From: QQUD01 sp039029915
GTDB lineage: Bacteria; Chloroflexota; Anaerolineae; Promineifilales; Promineifilaceae
Assembly: GCA_039029915.1 (NCBI GenBank)
Contig: JBCCFD010000002.1
Span: 1 to 54,310, forward strand
DNA length: 54,310 nucleotides
Reading direction: 5' to 3'
The position numbers were made by a program, and so were the translations under genes. The notes beneath the pieces were generated by a model. That model was not told the DNA's origin, did not search any database, and saw nothing but the letters and a program-made list of their open reading frames with translations. Below, in pieces: positions 44,610-52,975 of this stretch (its first letter is position 1; every line of letters starts with the position of its first letter).

Positions 44610-45149
44610 TTATCCTTCCGGGTTGTCGATTTCGTCGAGAATTGAGTAAAGTAACTCTAGAAGAACATTTTTGACAGTTTCCTTATCAGTAGCTACACAT
44701 GGTAGAATTTTTACATCTTCACTCAGACGCAAAATGATACGTAGATCTTCCGGCTCCCAAGCATCTTCCATATCCTGCTTATTAGCAGCAACAACATAGG
44801 GTGTTGAGGCATAACTTTCAAATGTCTCTAAAATTCGCTTTGCCTCTCTAAATGTTTCTGGTTTTGTGCTATCAACCATGACAACAAAGCCGAGCATCCC
44901 CTGAGATAAAATATCCCACATGAAGTCAAACCTTCTTTGTCCTGGCGTTCCGAAAAGATAGAGAATAAGGTCATCACCAACAGTAATACGGCCGAAATCC
45001 ATTGCAACAGTTGTCGAATCTTTAACTTTTTCAGCTTTACTGGTGATTTTTCGCTCAGTTGAAACAACATCAATTTCACTAACGGAACCAATGAATTGTG
45101 TCTTACCTGAAGCAAAGGGGCCTGTAATGACCATTTTGACTGACTGCAT
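44610..45149 (-). CDS. Small Ras-like GTPase of the CvnD/MglA-like group
   Basis: 179 residues from ATG 45149 (AAGG about 9 bases upstream). P-loop TGPFASGKT (9-17), switch segment TTVAMDFGRITV, DxxG replaced by LFGTPGQRRFDFMWD, NKQD specificity motif, and ATDKETV. TVAMDFGRI and LYLFGTPGQxRF are hallmarks of the Streptomyces conservon GTPase CvnD. CvnD works with a histidine-kinase-like CvnA and roadblock proteins. Here the neighbours are a PATAN protein upstream and a sensor kinase downstream, so a similar membrane or pole-linked signalling switch is likely. Confidence 0.88.
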   Translation of the reverse strand: MQSVKMVITGPFASGKTQFIGSVSEIDVVSTERKITSKAEKVKDSTTVAMDFGRITVGDDLILYLFGTPGQRRFDFMWDILSQGMLGFVVMVDSTKPETFREAKRILETFESYASTPYVVAANKQDMEDAWEPEDLRIILRLSEDVKILPCVATDKETVKNVLLELLYSILDEIDNPEG

Positions 45150-45378
45150 AAACAACTACCTTATGTGTTTTTGGAAAAACCACACTTGCTAAGACGCAAT
45201 CGTGTGATTTAACGACCGATTCAAAAAAGATTGAGAACAAGTTTTTTGCTAAGCAAATCCAAGTAATTTTCAATAAATATCTTGACTATAAAATTGGGCC
45301 ATGAAAATTGCTTTCAGGAGAACAAAACCTTATACAAAGCAGTTTCATTTCAAGATGTTTTTTGTTCTCTACTTAAAC

Positions 45379-46212
45379 CTACAGTCCCCTAATCCTATCA
45401 ATTAAGCGAACAACAACTGACCGTTTGGCGGCTGGAGATTGCTCTGGTTGTTTTCCACGACGACGGGAAGTTTCATTTGCGACTTTAGCAGGCTTTTTAG
45501 ATGCGACAAATTCAACAAGACCCGCCTGTAGCATGCCGTAAACAATTCGTCTAATTTCAAAGTCGCTGAGATTGTTTGCTTTCGCGATTTGTTGAATGCT
45601 GTTTCGGGGGTTAACAAAGGAAACGACTCGCCATTCTTCAACCGTTAAATTAATATTTTTAAGGCGAGCATCTGGCTGGTCTGTGAAGCGAAGCGAGACA
45701 GACAAATCAGGTAGCTCTTCCTGAAGAATTTCCCACTCTTGTAATCGACGCGTCCCTTCCATAATGACGCTTTCAAGGTCGATAGGAATGGTGATATGGT
45801 CGCGGGATGGCATTTTGTTGGCATCAAATCGAAAATGTCCCTCACCCCAGGTAAAAAGCTTATAGACAATATCAAGAACGTACTGCCTGACGCTTTGGAT
45901 AATGTCATTTTGGGTAACGTATCCAGCGGTAATAAGAAGATGCCCTAGCTGCTTGTCACTCTTGCCTGTGGCGTGGGACTGAATGATGCCTGCTTGTTCT
46001 TCAGATAATTTACCTGAGTTTTGTAAAATATTTGCTAAATGACTGTCGTTTTCTTCTCCGACATAAGCATAAATGAGCTTGCCTTCACGAAAAGCCATAT
46101 TTGCAACTTCATTGATCCCTTGAATGTTCAAGGTTCCTGTTTTACGGGCTAGATTTATCAGATTTAGAAGTTGCGTCGTAGAGAAGTCACGCAGGTCGCC
46201 TTTTAGGGCCAT
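45379..46212 (-). CDS. PATAN (DUF4388) protein with C-terminal winged-helix-like region
   Basis: 277 residues; AGGA 7 bases before ATG 46212. The N-terminal PATAN domain (ALKGDLRDFSTTQLLNLINL, GTLNIQG, FREGKLIYAYVG, about 1-110) is followed by a helical segment containing QLGHLLITAGYVTQNDI, as in type IV pilus PilB N-terminal and other GspE-like MshEN modules. A short helix-rich region (190-240) that looks like a winged helix and a basic tail complete it. PATAN proteins partner with receivers and GTPases in cyanobacterial phototaxis (PatA/PixG) and in Mgl-type systems. It is the first gene of the 35-46 kb cluster. Confidence 0.85.
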   Translation of the reverse strand: MALKGDLRDFSTTQLLNLINLARKTGTLNIQGINEVANMAFREGKLIYAYVGEENDSHLANILQNSGKLSEEQAGIIQSHATGKSDKQLGHLLITAGYVTQNDIIQSVRQYVLDIVYKLFTWGEGHFRFDANKMPSRDHITIPIDLESVIMEGTRRLQEWEILQEELPDLSVSLRFTDQPDARLKNINLTVEEWRVVSFVNPRNSIQQIAKANNLSDFEIRRIVYGMLQAGLVEFVASKKPAKVANETSRRRGKQPEQSPAAKRSVVVRLIDRIRGL

Positions 46213-46711
46213 AATCTATCCTGCTTATTTGTGTAATTAGTTCGGTAAAATAGTGAAATTAACTTGAACAACAATGTGTTAGTTATGTGATTTACCTGAT
46301 AATTTACAAGGTCCAACTCTATTAAATTTAAGATGACTTTTTGTAAATTACTTAAACCAATTTGATTTGTATTTTCTTTAGAAATAAGACTGAATCCCAC
46401 ATATAAATACATCGAGTCGCATTATACATCTGCAATGTAGGTCAGTCAACCAGCCTAATTTGGCTGGTTTGGGCAACCAATTGATAGTTTTTGGTGTAGG
46501 ATTCTCGACTTGAAAATGTATTCAAATATAATGAGCGACCAATTTGAGAATTGTGCAAATCATTCGCTGTTTTTGGGGAAAGGGTTCAAAAATTTATGGT
46601 TTGCACCGAGTAAATCTCACGCTTCTATCCTATTTTATTTTGATATATCTTGTGAGATTTACATAGCTTTTGTTAACGACAAGAGAACAAGAGAAGGAAA
46701 ATGCTACAGCC
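46213..46711. other. Divergent intergenic region with hairpin and repeat element
   Basis: About 500 bases between the PATAN gene and guaC. It holds a hairpin AACCAGCC/GGCTGGTT (46448-46455 and 46462-46469), the best copy of the GTAAATCTCAC element (46610-46662), and a purine-rich AGAAGGA before guaC. Confidence 0.55.
46610..46662. repeat. GTAAATCTCAC inverted-repeat element, best copy
   Basis: Perfect 11-base arms GTAAATCTCAC (46610-46620) and GTGAGATTTAC (46652-46662), 53 bases overall. Sisters lie at 51582-51633 and 12595-12639. Confidence 0.7.
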
Positions 46712-47752
46712 ATGAGAATTGAATCAGATTTAAAGTTAGGGTTTAAAGACGTGATGATTCGCCCCAAAAGGTCAACGTTAAAATCGCGTTCTGAAGTTTC
46801 GCTGGTGCGTGAGTTTAATTTTTTGCACGGCGGCAATCGCTGGGAAGGCGTGCCCATCGTGGCGGCTAATATGGACACCGTTGGTACATTTGAAATGGCT
46901 CGAACGTTAGGTGCTCAAAAGCTGCTGACAGCGATTCATAAGCATTATTCAATCGATGAATGGACAGCTTTTATCGCTTCCGTTGATGAGACCATTTTGA
47001 ACTATGTTGCCGTTAGCAGCGGGACAGGTGAAAGTGACGAAGAAAAGCTTGATTTGATCATGGCTAAGTTTCCTCAACTTACAACGATTTGTATTGATGT
47101 TGCAAATGGATATTCAGAGCATTTTGTGAATTTTGTAAAAAAGGTTCGAGATAAGTACCCTGACAAAATTATTTGGGCTGGAAATGTCGTAACGGGAGAG
47201 ATGGTTGAAGAGTTGCTTTTGGGTGGTGCAGATGTTATCAAAGTAGGGATTGGACCAGGATCTGTTTGTACCACGCGTGTGAAAACGGGTGTTGGTTACC
47301 CTCAGCTTTCTGCCATTATTGAGTGTGCTGACGCGGCGCACGGCCTTGGCGGGCAGATTATTTCTGACGGCGGCTGTAAGGTGCCGGGTGATCTTGCCAA
47401 AGCGTTTGGTGCGGGGGCAGATTTTGTAATGCTAGGGGGGATGTTAGCTGGACATGATGAAAGTGGAGGAGAGACGATTGAGGTTGATGGGCAAAAGTTT
47501 CGTCAATTTTATGGGATGAGCTCTCAGACGGCGATGAATAAGTATGCGGGCGGGGTGGCAAATTATCGAGCATCTGAAGGAAAAACGGTCACGATTCCTT
47601 ACCGGGGGCCAGTGGGGGCGACGGTGCTTGATATTTTAGGCGGTATTCGTTCAACTTGTACTTATGTTGGGGCGCGCCGGCTAAAGGAGCTGACAAAACG
47701 AACCACATTTATTCAGGTACAAGAGCAGCATAATGAGGTGTTTTCAAAGTGA
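46712..47752 (+). CDS. guaC: GMP reductase
   Basis: 346 residues from ATG 46712, matching the E. coli GuaC length and N-terminus (MRIESDLKLGFKDVMIRPKR). The catalytic Cys loop VGIGPGSVCTTRVKTGVGYP and the AANMDTVGTFEMA segment are present, and the CBS domains of IMP dehydrogenase are absent. It converts GMP to IMP with NADPH for purine salvage. An upstream ATG at 46701 in another frame would give a four-residue ORF whose stop overlaps this start (ATGA); the best ribosome-binding site (AAGGA) precedes both. The 3' end overlaps panC convergently by 9 bases. Confidence 0.96.
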   Translation: MRIESDLKLGFKDVMIRPKRSTLKSRSEVSLVREFNFLHGGNRWEGVPIVAANMDTVGTFEMARTLGAQKLLTAIHKHYSIDEWTAFIASVDETILNYVAVSSGTGESDEEKLDLIMAKFPQLTTICIDVANGYSEHFVNFVKKVRDKYPDKIIWAGNVVTGEMVEELLLGGADVIKVGIGPGSVCTTRVKTGVGYPQLSAIIECADAAHGLGGQIISDGGCKVPGDLAKAFGAGADFVMLGGMLAGHDESGGETIEVDGQKFRQFYGMSSQTAMNKYAGGVANYRASEGKTVTIPYRGPVGATVLDILGGIRSTCTYVGARRLKELTKRTTFIQVQEQHNEVFSK

Positions 47753-48586
47753 GATTGGCAGATTGTCAATGAGGCGGGTTTTTCCAAAAAATACGGCCGT
47801 TGACAGAAGTAAATCTCCTTTTTCGATTTGGGTTAACTCTTCAAGAGAATGGCCGTTTGCAACGCTCACATAATCAATCTTCGCCAGCGGTTGGGTTTCA
47901 ATCGTTTGCTTTATCAATTGCCGAATTTGCTCGGCATCCGATTCACCCGCCAAAATTTTTGATTTTGCGGCATTTAGAGCTTGATTCAAGATTGGTGCTT
48001 GGGTGCGTTCTGCTTCGGAAAGATAAGCATTACGGGAACTCATCGCGAGGCCGTCAGCCTCACGAACTGTTGGGCAAACGATGAGTTCTAAATTGAAGTT
48101 TAAGTCTTGAACCAGTTGCTTGAGCACGATGGTTTGTTGGGCGTCTTTTTGGCCAAAGTAAGCGCGGGTTGGCTGGGTGATATTAAACAGCTTTGAGACC
48201 ACCGTCGCTACACCGCCAAAATGGGTGGGCCGAGAGGCACCTTCAAGGTTTTTCGTGATGACATTGACAGAAACGGCCGTTTGAAAGCCAGCCGGATACA
48301 TTTCCCTATCTTGGGGAACAAAAACGAAATCACAGCCTGCTTTCTCAAGTAACGACAAGTCTCTTTCAAGATTGCGTGGGTAGCTGCTCAAATCTTCGCC
48401 TTCGGCAAACTGGGTTGGATTGACAAATATGGTGGCGATGACGCGCTCATTGTCTAGACTTGCCTTTTCGACAAGGGAGAGATGTCCCTGATGAAGATAA
48501 CCCATGGTCGGGACTAAACCCCAACTTAAACGGGGATTCTCCCATCTGGCCGCTTGGATTTCTGCAATAGTGTTGAAAACTTTCAT
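47744..48586 (-). CDS. panC: Pantothenate synthetase
   Basis: 280 residues from ATG 48586, directly after the panB stop. It joins pantoate and beta-alanine with ATP. Motifs: VPTMGYLHQGHLSLV (with the HxGH-like nucleotide motif), FVNPTQFAEGEDLSSYPR, FGQKDAQQ and SSRNAYLS, all typical. Second gene of the panB-panC operon. Confidence 0.97.
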   Translation of the reverse strand: MKVFNTIAEIQAARWENPRLSWGLVPTMGYLHQGHLSLVEKASLDNERVIATIFVNPTQFAEGEDLSSYPRNLERDLSLLEKAGCDFVFVPQDREMYPAGFQTAVSVNVITKNLEGASRPTHFGGVATVVSKLFNITQPTRAYFGQKDAQQTIVLKQLVQDLNFNLELIVCPTVREADGLAMSSRNAYLSEAERTQAPILNQALNAAKSKILAGESDAEQIRQLIKQTIETQPLAKIDYVSVANGHSLEELTQIEKGDLLLSTAVFFGKTRLIDNLPISL

Positions 48587-48587
48587 T

Positions 48588-49445
48588 TTATTCTTCAACA
48601 AAGATGCCGAATTTTTCTAAAAAGGCATCAAGCTCCACTCGCTTTATTTTATAGGTGTGCTCATCGGCGGGGAATGTGCGGTTTTGAACATCATTTACAT
48701 ATTGCTGCATGGCGTTGATGGTAATGTCTCCAATTTCAGCGTACCGTTTTACAAACCTTGGTAGATATTTTTCACTCATGCCGAGCATGTCCTGGTACAC
48801 GAGAACTTGGCCGTCACAGCCAGCCCCAGCCCCGATGCCAACGGTGGGGATTGACAGGGCATAGCTTATTTTTTCAGCGATTTTTGCGGGGACTGCTTCA
48901 AGAACGATCGAGAAGCAACCTGCTTCCTGGAGCGCCAGGGCATCTTCTAAGAGACGCTCCGCATCAGCGGCCGTTTGTCCCTGGACTTTAAATCCACCAA
49001 GTTTTGAAATGCGCTGAGGAGTTAGACCGATGTGTCCCATAACGGGAATACCGGCCTGCACGAGCACCTCAACGGTCAATGCTACTTCCCGTCCGCCTTC
49101 AAGCTTAACAGCGTGCATGCCACCTTCCTTGAGATGCCGGCCAGCGTTGCGTAGCGCATCAGCCGTATCAACATAGGACATAAATGGAAGGTCGCCGACG
49201 AGAAACGGCCGTTTGGCACCCCGCGCCACCGCTTTGGCGTGATGGATCATCTCATCCATCGTCACAGAGACCGTTGACTCATACCCCAGCATGACCATAC
49301 CCAAGGAGTCACCGACAAGGATCATGTCAATGTCTGTTTGGTCGATGAGAGATGCGGCAGTGAAATCATAAGCCGTCACCATCGTAATAGGAACGCCGTC
49401 ATCTTTGCGTTTTTGAATATCTAAAATTGAAACTTTTCGTGTCAT
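48588..49445 (-). CDS. panB: 3-methyl-2-oxobutanoate hydroxymethyltransferase
   Basis: 285 residues. The first committed step of pantothenate synthesis, adding a hydroxymethyl group from methylene-THF to ketoisovalerate. Metal and substrate motifs: TMVTAYDFTAASLID, ILVGDSLGMVMLGYE, VKLEGG, GHIGLTPQ, and a catalytic Glu in VLEAVP. One base separates its stop from panC. AAGG lies in good position before ATG 49445. Confidence 0.97.
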   Translation of the reverse strand: MTRKVSILDIQKRKDDGVPITMVTAYDFTAASLIDQTDIDMILVGDSLGMVMLGYESTVSVTMDEMIHHAKAVARGAKRPFLVGDLPFMSYVDTADALRNAGRHLKEGGMHAVKLEGGREVALTVEVLVQAGIPVMGHIGLTPQRISKLGGFKVQGQTAADAERLLEDALALQEAGCFSIVLEAVPAKIAEKISYALSIPTVGIGAGAGCDGQVLVYQDMLGMSEKYLPRFVKRYAEIGDITINAMQQYVNDVQNRTFPADEHTYKIKRVELDAFLEKFGIFVEE

Positions 49446-50066
49446 TTAACCTTCTTATTCCTGAATTTAGGAAATGTTATTCCTGCCGGTCGAACCCGTT
49501 GATCACTCGATTTTGTGGCTTTGTTCAGCAAATGTTTGAGCGAAGCCGACATCATGTACCGTTTGGTTTTGAGAGTGATTTACTTTCCATTGTCATATTG
49601 CTCTATTATGCAGACACCTTAAATCATAAGGTTCAACATAAAATTTACGTTAATACAATAGGTCTATCTAAATTTGCCGTGTGACCAATTTCCTAAGTCC
49701 TATTCGCTAGCTTAATGGATAATAGGACCCAGCAGAATAGCAAAAGGAATAATTGAATATGGGTGGTTTGATAATTTTAATGCTCGTAACGACATTGCTA
49801 ATCACCTTTCTTATTGGTCCAGAGAATATGTGAGTTGCAAAACCTTTTGCACATAAAAGACCTTTGTCACTCTAAATAAGTAAACCGCATTTTGCTGATG
49901 TTAAACCTGAAAATTTGTTGCGTTTTACTTACCATCAAGCGCGTATCGTACCCCTCTTTCTCGAACACCGAAGAAATTATCAACGGTCAATAAAATAGAA
50001 AAAAAACGTTTGAATTAAACCGCAGCGTCAGTTTTCCGTTTCCTAAATAATCGTTAAAATGGGTTC
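49446..50066. other. 621-base spacer before the thioredoxin-like gene
   Basis: Largely AT-rich. I see a candidate 24-residue gene (49759-49833) and a palindrome TGCAAAA-CC-TTTTGCA (49836-49851) right after it. Nothing else supportable. Confidence 0.5.
49759..49833 (+). CDS. Candidate 24-residue membrane microprotein
   Basis: ATG 49759 to TGA 49831-49833 encodes MGGLIILMLVTTLLITFLIG plus PENM, a single hydrophobic helix. AAGGA lies about 10 bases upstream, and a perfect hairpin (49836-49851) starts just after the stop. Too short for homology judgement; could be chance in AT-rich DNA. Confidence 0.35.
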   Translation: MGGLIILMLVTTLLITFLIGPENM

Positions 50067-51167
50067 ATGCTTTCTAATTTGCTTCAACCTAAAACAGTTC
50101 GCATGCCAGAACTGTCTGATGGATATTGGTTTAACAGCCCAGCCCCCTTAACGAAGATGCATTTACGCGGAAGCGTCGTGTTGATAGACTTTTGGGATTT
50201 TACCTGCGTTAACTGCATTCGCACATTACCATATTTGGTGGCGTGGTATGCGAGGTACCAACATTTAGGTCTAAAAATCATTGGTATTCACACGCCTGAA
50301 TTTAAATTCTCTCAAACCAAAATGCATGTTGAACAGGCAATTGACCAGTTTGGTTTACATTATCCCGTCTTGCTCGATAATCAATATGAGAACTGGACTC
50401 AATTTGCGGTAAAAGCTTGGCCCACGAAGCTGTTAATTGATCCTGATGGCTATATTCGGTATCAAGCCCAAGGGGAGGGAAGATATCAACAAACTGAGCG
50501 CGCTATCCAACAGCTATTACGCCTTGGCAATCCAAATGCCGACTTTCCACAATTGTTGCCACCAATGCGTGAGGAAGATGAGGTTGGAGCGGTTTGTTAT
50601 CGGCCAACACCTGAACTTTATGCCGGTTATCAGGGGGGTGGTTTGTTTGGTGGCGGATTGGGCAATTCTTCTGGATATATGCCCGACCAAACCGTATTTT
50701 ATAAGGTTCCACCTGAAGACGAACAGATGATGGGGCATTTTTATGTGGATGGTGCATGGAAAGCGGGACCAGAATCAATGTCGTATAGTGGAAAAGTAGG
50801 TGGCCGTATTCAGCTTGTTTATGAGGCGGCTAAAATTAATGCCGTTATTGGGCCTACTGCTGATCAGGTGGGGCTTGCTTTGGGACTTCGGCCCACGGAC
50901 GCACCGCCGTTAGTTTGGGTAAGGCAGAATGGTCGCTGGCTCGATGAGATAAATGCGGGTGAGGATGTCCTGTTTGATGAAAACGGCCGTTCTTATCTCA
51001 ACATTACCCAGCCCCGAATGTATCAAATTGCAAAAAATCATACATTTACCACAAATCGTTTAGAGCTCACATTTCAAGCAATGGGATTAGCCCTGTTCTC
51101 ATTTTCTTTTAGTTCATGCGTGGCTGGAGCTGGAGATGGAGGTAAAGAGACATTTGTCACAAAATAA
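50067..51167 (+). CDS. Thioredoxin-like protein with DipZ-type C-terminal domain
   Basis: 366 residues without signal peptide. N-terminal TlpA-like thioredoxin fold (about 15-165) with active-site CVNC (Cys47, Cys50) in FWDFTCVNCIRTLP, cis-Pro in KAWPTKLLID. The C-terminal half (about 200-350) is a beta-rich domain like that of mycobacterial DipZ (YAGYQGGGLFGGGLGNSSGY, FYVDGAWKAGPESM). DipZ also has a CcdA-like membrane part, which is missing here. Likely a soluble disulfide reductant with a carbohydrate- or protein-binding domain. Confidence 0.85.
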   Translation: MLSNLLQPKTVRMPELSDGYWFNSPAPLTKMHLRGSVVLIDFWDFTCVNCIRTLPYLVAWYARYQHLGLKIIGIHTPEFKFSQTKMHVEQAIDQFGLHYPVLLDNQYENWTQFAVKAWPTKLLIDPDGYIRYQAQGEGRYQQTERAIQQLLRLGNPNADFPQLLPPMREEDEVGAVCYRPTPELYAGYQGGGLFGGGLGNSSGYMPDQTVFYKVPPEDEQMMGHFYVDGAWKAGPESMSYSGKVGGRIQLVYEAAKINAVIGPTADQVGLALGLRPTDAPPLVWVRQNGRWLDEINAGEDVLFDENGRSYLNITQPRMYQIAKNHTFTTNRLELTFQAMGLALFSFSFSSCVAGAGDGGKETFVTK

Positions 51168-51192
51168 AAAAGGCTCCATCGGAGCCTTTTTT
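51166..51192. terminator. Strong intrinsic terminator
   Basis: AAAAAAGGCTCC-ATC-GGAGCCTTTTTT: 12-bp perfect stem with three-base loop and T-run on both strands. It starts in the stop codon of the thioredoxin-like gene. Confidence 0.93.
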
Positions 51193-51265
51193 GAGTGTTG
51201 AATGTTCAACAGCGTGTAAACACAAAGTTTGAAACTTAATGGCTAATTTTTAATATTGCTTTAAA

Positions 51266-51475
51266 TTAGCCTGCTAAAGATTTGTTGTTTATGGATACAG
51301 ATTGCCATTCAAAATTAATGTATCCATAGGTGTTCATTGTTTTCTTTGCTACGATATGCTTTGCGTCTTTTTCATCTTTGGCAAAAACAGTTGCCCCAAC
51401 ACCTAAGTCGGTGCTGTAACGGCCGTCTGGGTGCTTTGCCACATAACGACCGCTTACGCGGAATTCTTTATACAT
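51266..51475 (-). CDS. Small uncharacterised protein
   Basis: 69 residues from ATG 51475, preceded by AGAGGTG. The sequence (YKEFRVSGRYVAKHPDGRYS, AKDEKDAKHIVAKKTMNTYG) is soluble and alternates beta strands and one helix, resembling a small single-domain protein. Not recognised. A GTG at 51478 is an alternative start. The gene carries an ACGGCCGT site, as real genes in this window do. Transcribed towards the strong terminator at 51166-51192. Confidence 0.65.
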   Translation of the reverse strand: MYKEFRVSGRYVAKHPDGRYSTDLGVGATVFAKDEKDAKHIVAKKTMNTYGYINFEWQSVSINNKSLAG

Positions 51476-51988
51476 CACATCACCTCTGCTAACTCTTTTG
51501 TGAACGGGAAAAGATATTGAAATATGTGAAAACCAAAAAGTACCTTGAAAAATAGATGCTGAAATTTTTGGTTTTCACCATGTAAATTTCGCATTTCCAA
51601 CTTTTTTAATTCAAGATATTTTGTGAAATTTACATAAAAGGCTAATAAATTTCTATTCACCGCGGAAACGAAAAGCTTTTGCTGAATTAGTATTCAAACG
51701 AATTCCTTTCGTTTACCTCATTGCACAACCCTATTTTGCTACAATTTGGTATGTGATTACAGCCGTTGAGTGGGAAAAATTGCTTGTTCAGGCTTCAAAA
51801 AAAGGTGGGAAATTCTCTTGATGCAATGCTTTTTAGACGAACCTGCGACAGGCAACTAACTCAATAACAATTTAAAGTATTTTTTAATTAAATACAACCT
51901 ATTAGTAACAAAGTACTGGATATTTACACTATACCATTTTGTGCAATATTTCACAAGGGGTTGACGGCCAATTTTGATTAAAAATATA
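51476..51988. other. 513-base spacer with GTAAATTTC element
   Basis: AT-rich. Contains the element copy at 51582-51633; otherwise I see no gene or strong hairpin. Confidence 0.5.
51582..51633. repeat. GTAAATCTCAC-type element, variant copy
   Basis: Arms GTAAATTTCGC (51582-51592) and GTGAAATTTAC (51623-51633), one mismatch, 52 bases overall versus 53 in the guaC-side copy. It lies about 105 bases upstream of the minus-strand small gene. Confidence 0.6.
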
Positions 51989-52963
51989 TTAATAGCCTCG
52001 ATGTATATCAACCAAATTCAATAACGGTTTTCCAGCAAGCCATTGGCGTATGTTTTTATAGAAAAACTGAGTGTATGCAATTTCCCAGCCATCGATTGTG
52101 TCGGCAATGTGTGGTGAGATGATGTGGTTTGGTGCATCCCAAAGCAGGCTTTTAGCGGGCAGTGGTTCTTGTTCAAAAACATCACTATACGCTCCAGCGA
52201 TTGATTCTGTGTTTAATGCATTGAGTAGGGCGTCTTCATCAACAACGCCACCGCGAGCGGTGTTGATAAGGAGGGCATGATTGGGAAGCAAATCAAAGGC
52301 TTCGGCATCAATCATATGGTGTGTTTGAGAGGTATATGGAACATGGAGGCAGAGATAATCTGCTTGAGGTAGGACTTCTCTGAGTTTATTTGGGGGAAGT
52401 AGCTGATCGACATTGGCTAAGGGCGTTTGGTTGTTGCGAATACCGATGACGGTCATGCCAAATTGCTGACACCGTTGGGCGACTTTTTGCCCAATTTGAC
52501 CTAATCCTACGATAACAGCCGTTTTTCCCTTCACGCTTGGAAAAGTATATGGTTTCCACAAGCGCTGCCTTTGCTGCTGCATCGCTTTGGGAAAGCGAAA
52601 GTTGAGCATCAGCAGCGCGCCCAACACCGTTTCGGCCATGTTGTCGGCTAGGACGCCAGACATGTTCGTGAATACGGCCGTTGCTTCAGGCAGCGGCGTG
52701 AGGTGATCAAAACCAGCTCCTCCGATTTGGACCCACTTGACAGAAGATGCCATGATGGCCCGCCTTTGGATGTCATGTGTAATATTGGCACTTTTCCAAC
52801 TATAAATAATGGTAGGCTGTAACGTTTCGACTGTGTTCATCACAGAGTCTGTGGTACGGCATAGCTCGATAGGGAGCTGTGGGAAAGTGGTCTTGAGTTC
52901 TTTGAAATAGCTATCAGGATCGTCATGTAAAACGAGAATACGGTCTTGATGGATTTTGGTCAT
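51989..52963 (-). CDS. D-2-hydroxyacid dehydrogenase
   Basis: 324 residues, the usual length. NAD motif VGLGQIGQKV, catalytic Arg in NTARGG, Glu in FEQEPL and His in SPHIAD are all present. The GhrA/GyaR subgroup reduces glyoxylate or hydroxypyruvate; exact substrate not readable. It lies 12 bases after the ATPase gene on the same strand, so they share a transcript. Confidence 0.94.
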   Translation of the reverse strand: MTKIHQDRILVLHDDPDSYFKELKTTFPQLPIELCRTTDSVMNTVETLQPTIIYSWKSANITHDIQRRAIMASSVKWVQIGGAGFDHLTPLPEATAVFTNMSGVLADNMAETVLGALLMLNFRFPKAMQQQRQRLWKPYTFPSVKGKTAVIVGLGQIGQKVAQRCQQFGMTVIGIRNNQTPLANVDQLLPPNKLREVLPQADYLCLHVPYTSQTHHMIDAEAFDLLPNHALLINTARGGVVDEDALLNALNTESIAGAYSDVFEQEPLPAKSLLWDAPNHIISPHIADTIDGWEIAYTQFFYKNIRQWLAGKPLLNLVDIHRGY

Positions 52964-52975
52964 TAAGCGTGATCC

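Noticed and set aside
46701..46715. Four-codon leader ORF overlapping guaC start
   Set aside because: Possible by chance; the ribosome-binding site is too close to its ATG, so I mention it only in the guaC entry.
49485..49510. tRNA T-arm-like GGTCGAACCC
   Set aside because: No matching acceptor, D or anticodon arms can be built around it.
49427..49684. 85-codon plus-strand ORF
   Set aside because: Overlaps the panB start, has unlikely composition and no ribosome-binding site.
51475..51660. 61-codon minus-strand ORF
   Set aside because: It runs through the GTAAATTTC repeat element and lacks a plausible start.
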